Source: Kiritimatiellia bacterium (GTDB lineage Bacteria; Verrucomicrobiota; Kiritimatiellia; SLAD01). Taken from it: 14,243 nucleotides of DNA. Shown one piece after another: positions 14,152-14,243 of the stretch. The notes beneath the pieces were generated by a model. That model had not been told where the DNA came from. It made no database searches and saw only the letters and a list, made by a program, of their open reading frames with translations. Position 1 is the first letter of the stretch. Each line of letters begins with the position of its first letter. Location of the stretch: assembly GCA_007128275.1 (NCBI GenBank), contig SKXR01000046.1, positions 1-14,243 on the forward strand, given 5' to 3'. The position numbers were made by a program, and so were the translations under genes.

Positions 14152-14206
14152 AATGCGGTGGCAGAGGCCTCCGGAGCGAAGCGAAGGAGGACGGCGACAC
14201 CGCTTT
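14152..14206. repeat. Imperfect palindromic intergenic repeat (REP-like)
   Basis: GCGGTG (14155-14160) pairs with CACCGC (14198-14203), and inside them CCTCC (14168-14172) pairs with GGAGG (14186-14190); the centre is rich in GAAGCGAA. There is no T-tract and no gene. The layout resembles dispersed intergenic palindromes. A copy number cannot be judged from one window. Confidence 0.5.
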
Positions 14207-14243
14207 GGATCAAGACAACCAACCACGCCAGCCCCAAGCCAAA

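Overview
The window is GC-rich bacterial chromosome with ordinary housekeeping genes on both strands. I found no phage genes, transposase, CRISPR array or stable RNA gene. Palindrome-rich intergenic repeats, a DNA-binding-domain-first response regulator, an LpoB/COG3014 lipoprotein pair and a pyruvate phosphate dikinase would fit the Verrucomicrobiota/Kiritimatiellota (PVC) area. That placement is an inference and no marker gene settles it.

Region 1 (1-3185, minus strand) is amino-acid metabolism and regulation. Homoserine dehydrogenase (hom, 939-2237) is followed by a partial ApgM-type phosphoglycerate mutase/'proposed homoserine kinase' homologue (1-868) that seems to have lost its catalytic serine and first metal ligand. 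Upstream of hom lies what looks like a complete transcription attenuator (2283-2390): a 16-residue leader peptide with three Thr and three Ile codons, then mutually exclusive 1:2, antiterminator and terminator hairpins, the last followed by eight U. This is the most interesting thing in the window. Further upstream is a response regulator (2475-3125) with an excisionase-type helix-turn-helix in front of its receiver domain; its strong promoter predicts a nearly leaderless mRNA.

Region 2 (about 3186-3745) is gene-free and is a patchwork of short palindromes, a tandem 14-mer and dispersed repeats.

Region 3 (3746-7446) is a cell-envelope cluster. A Blc-type lipocalin lipoprotein and a secreted CsgG-like/PEGA protein are on the minus strand. 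Divergent from them are an LpoB-like lipoprotein and a COG3014-type lipoprotein, with only 4 bp between the two.

Region 4 (7447-11174) holds an A-type Fe-S carrier, a small protein of unknown function, a single-domain response regulator (minus strand), a NifS/IscS-type cysteine desulfurase and a membrane-anchored SpoIIE/RsbU-type phosphatase. It combines iron-sulfur assembly with signalling.

Region 5 (11175-14243) is ppdK, with a TTGACA promoter and a perfect intrinsic terminator, followed by another intergenic palindromic repeat.
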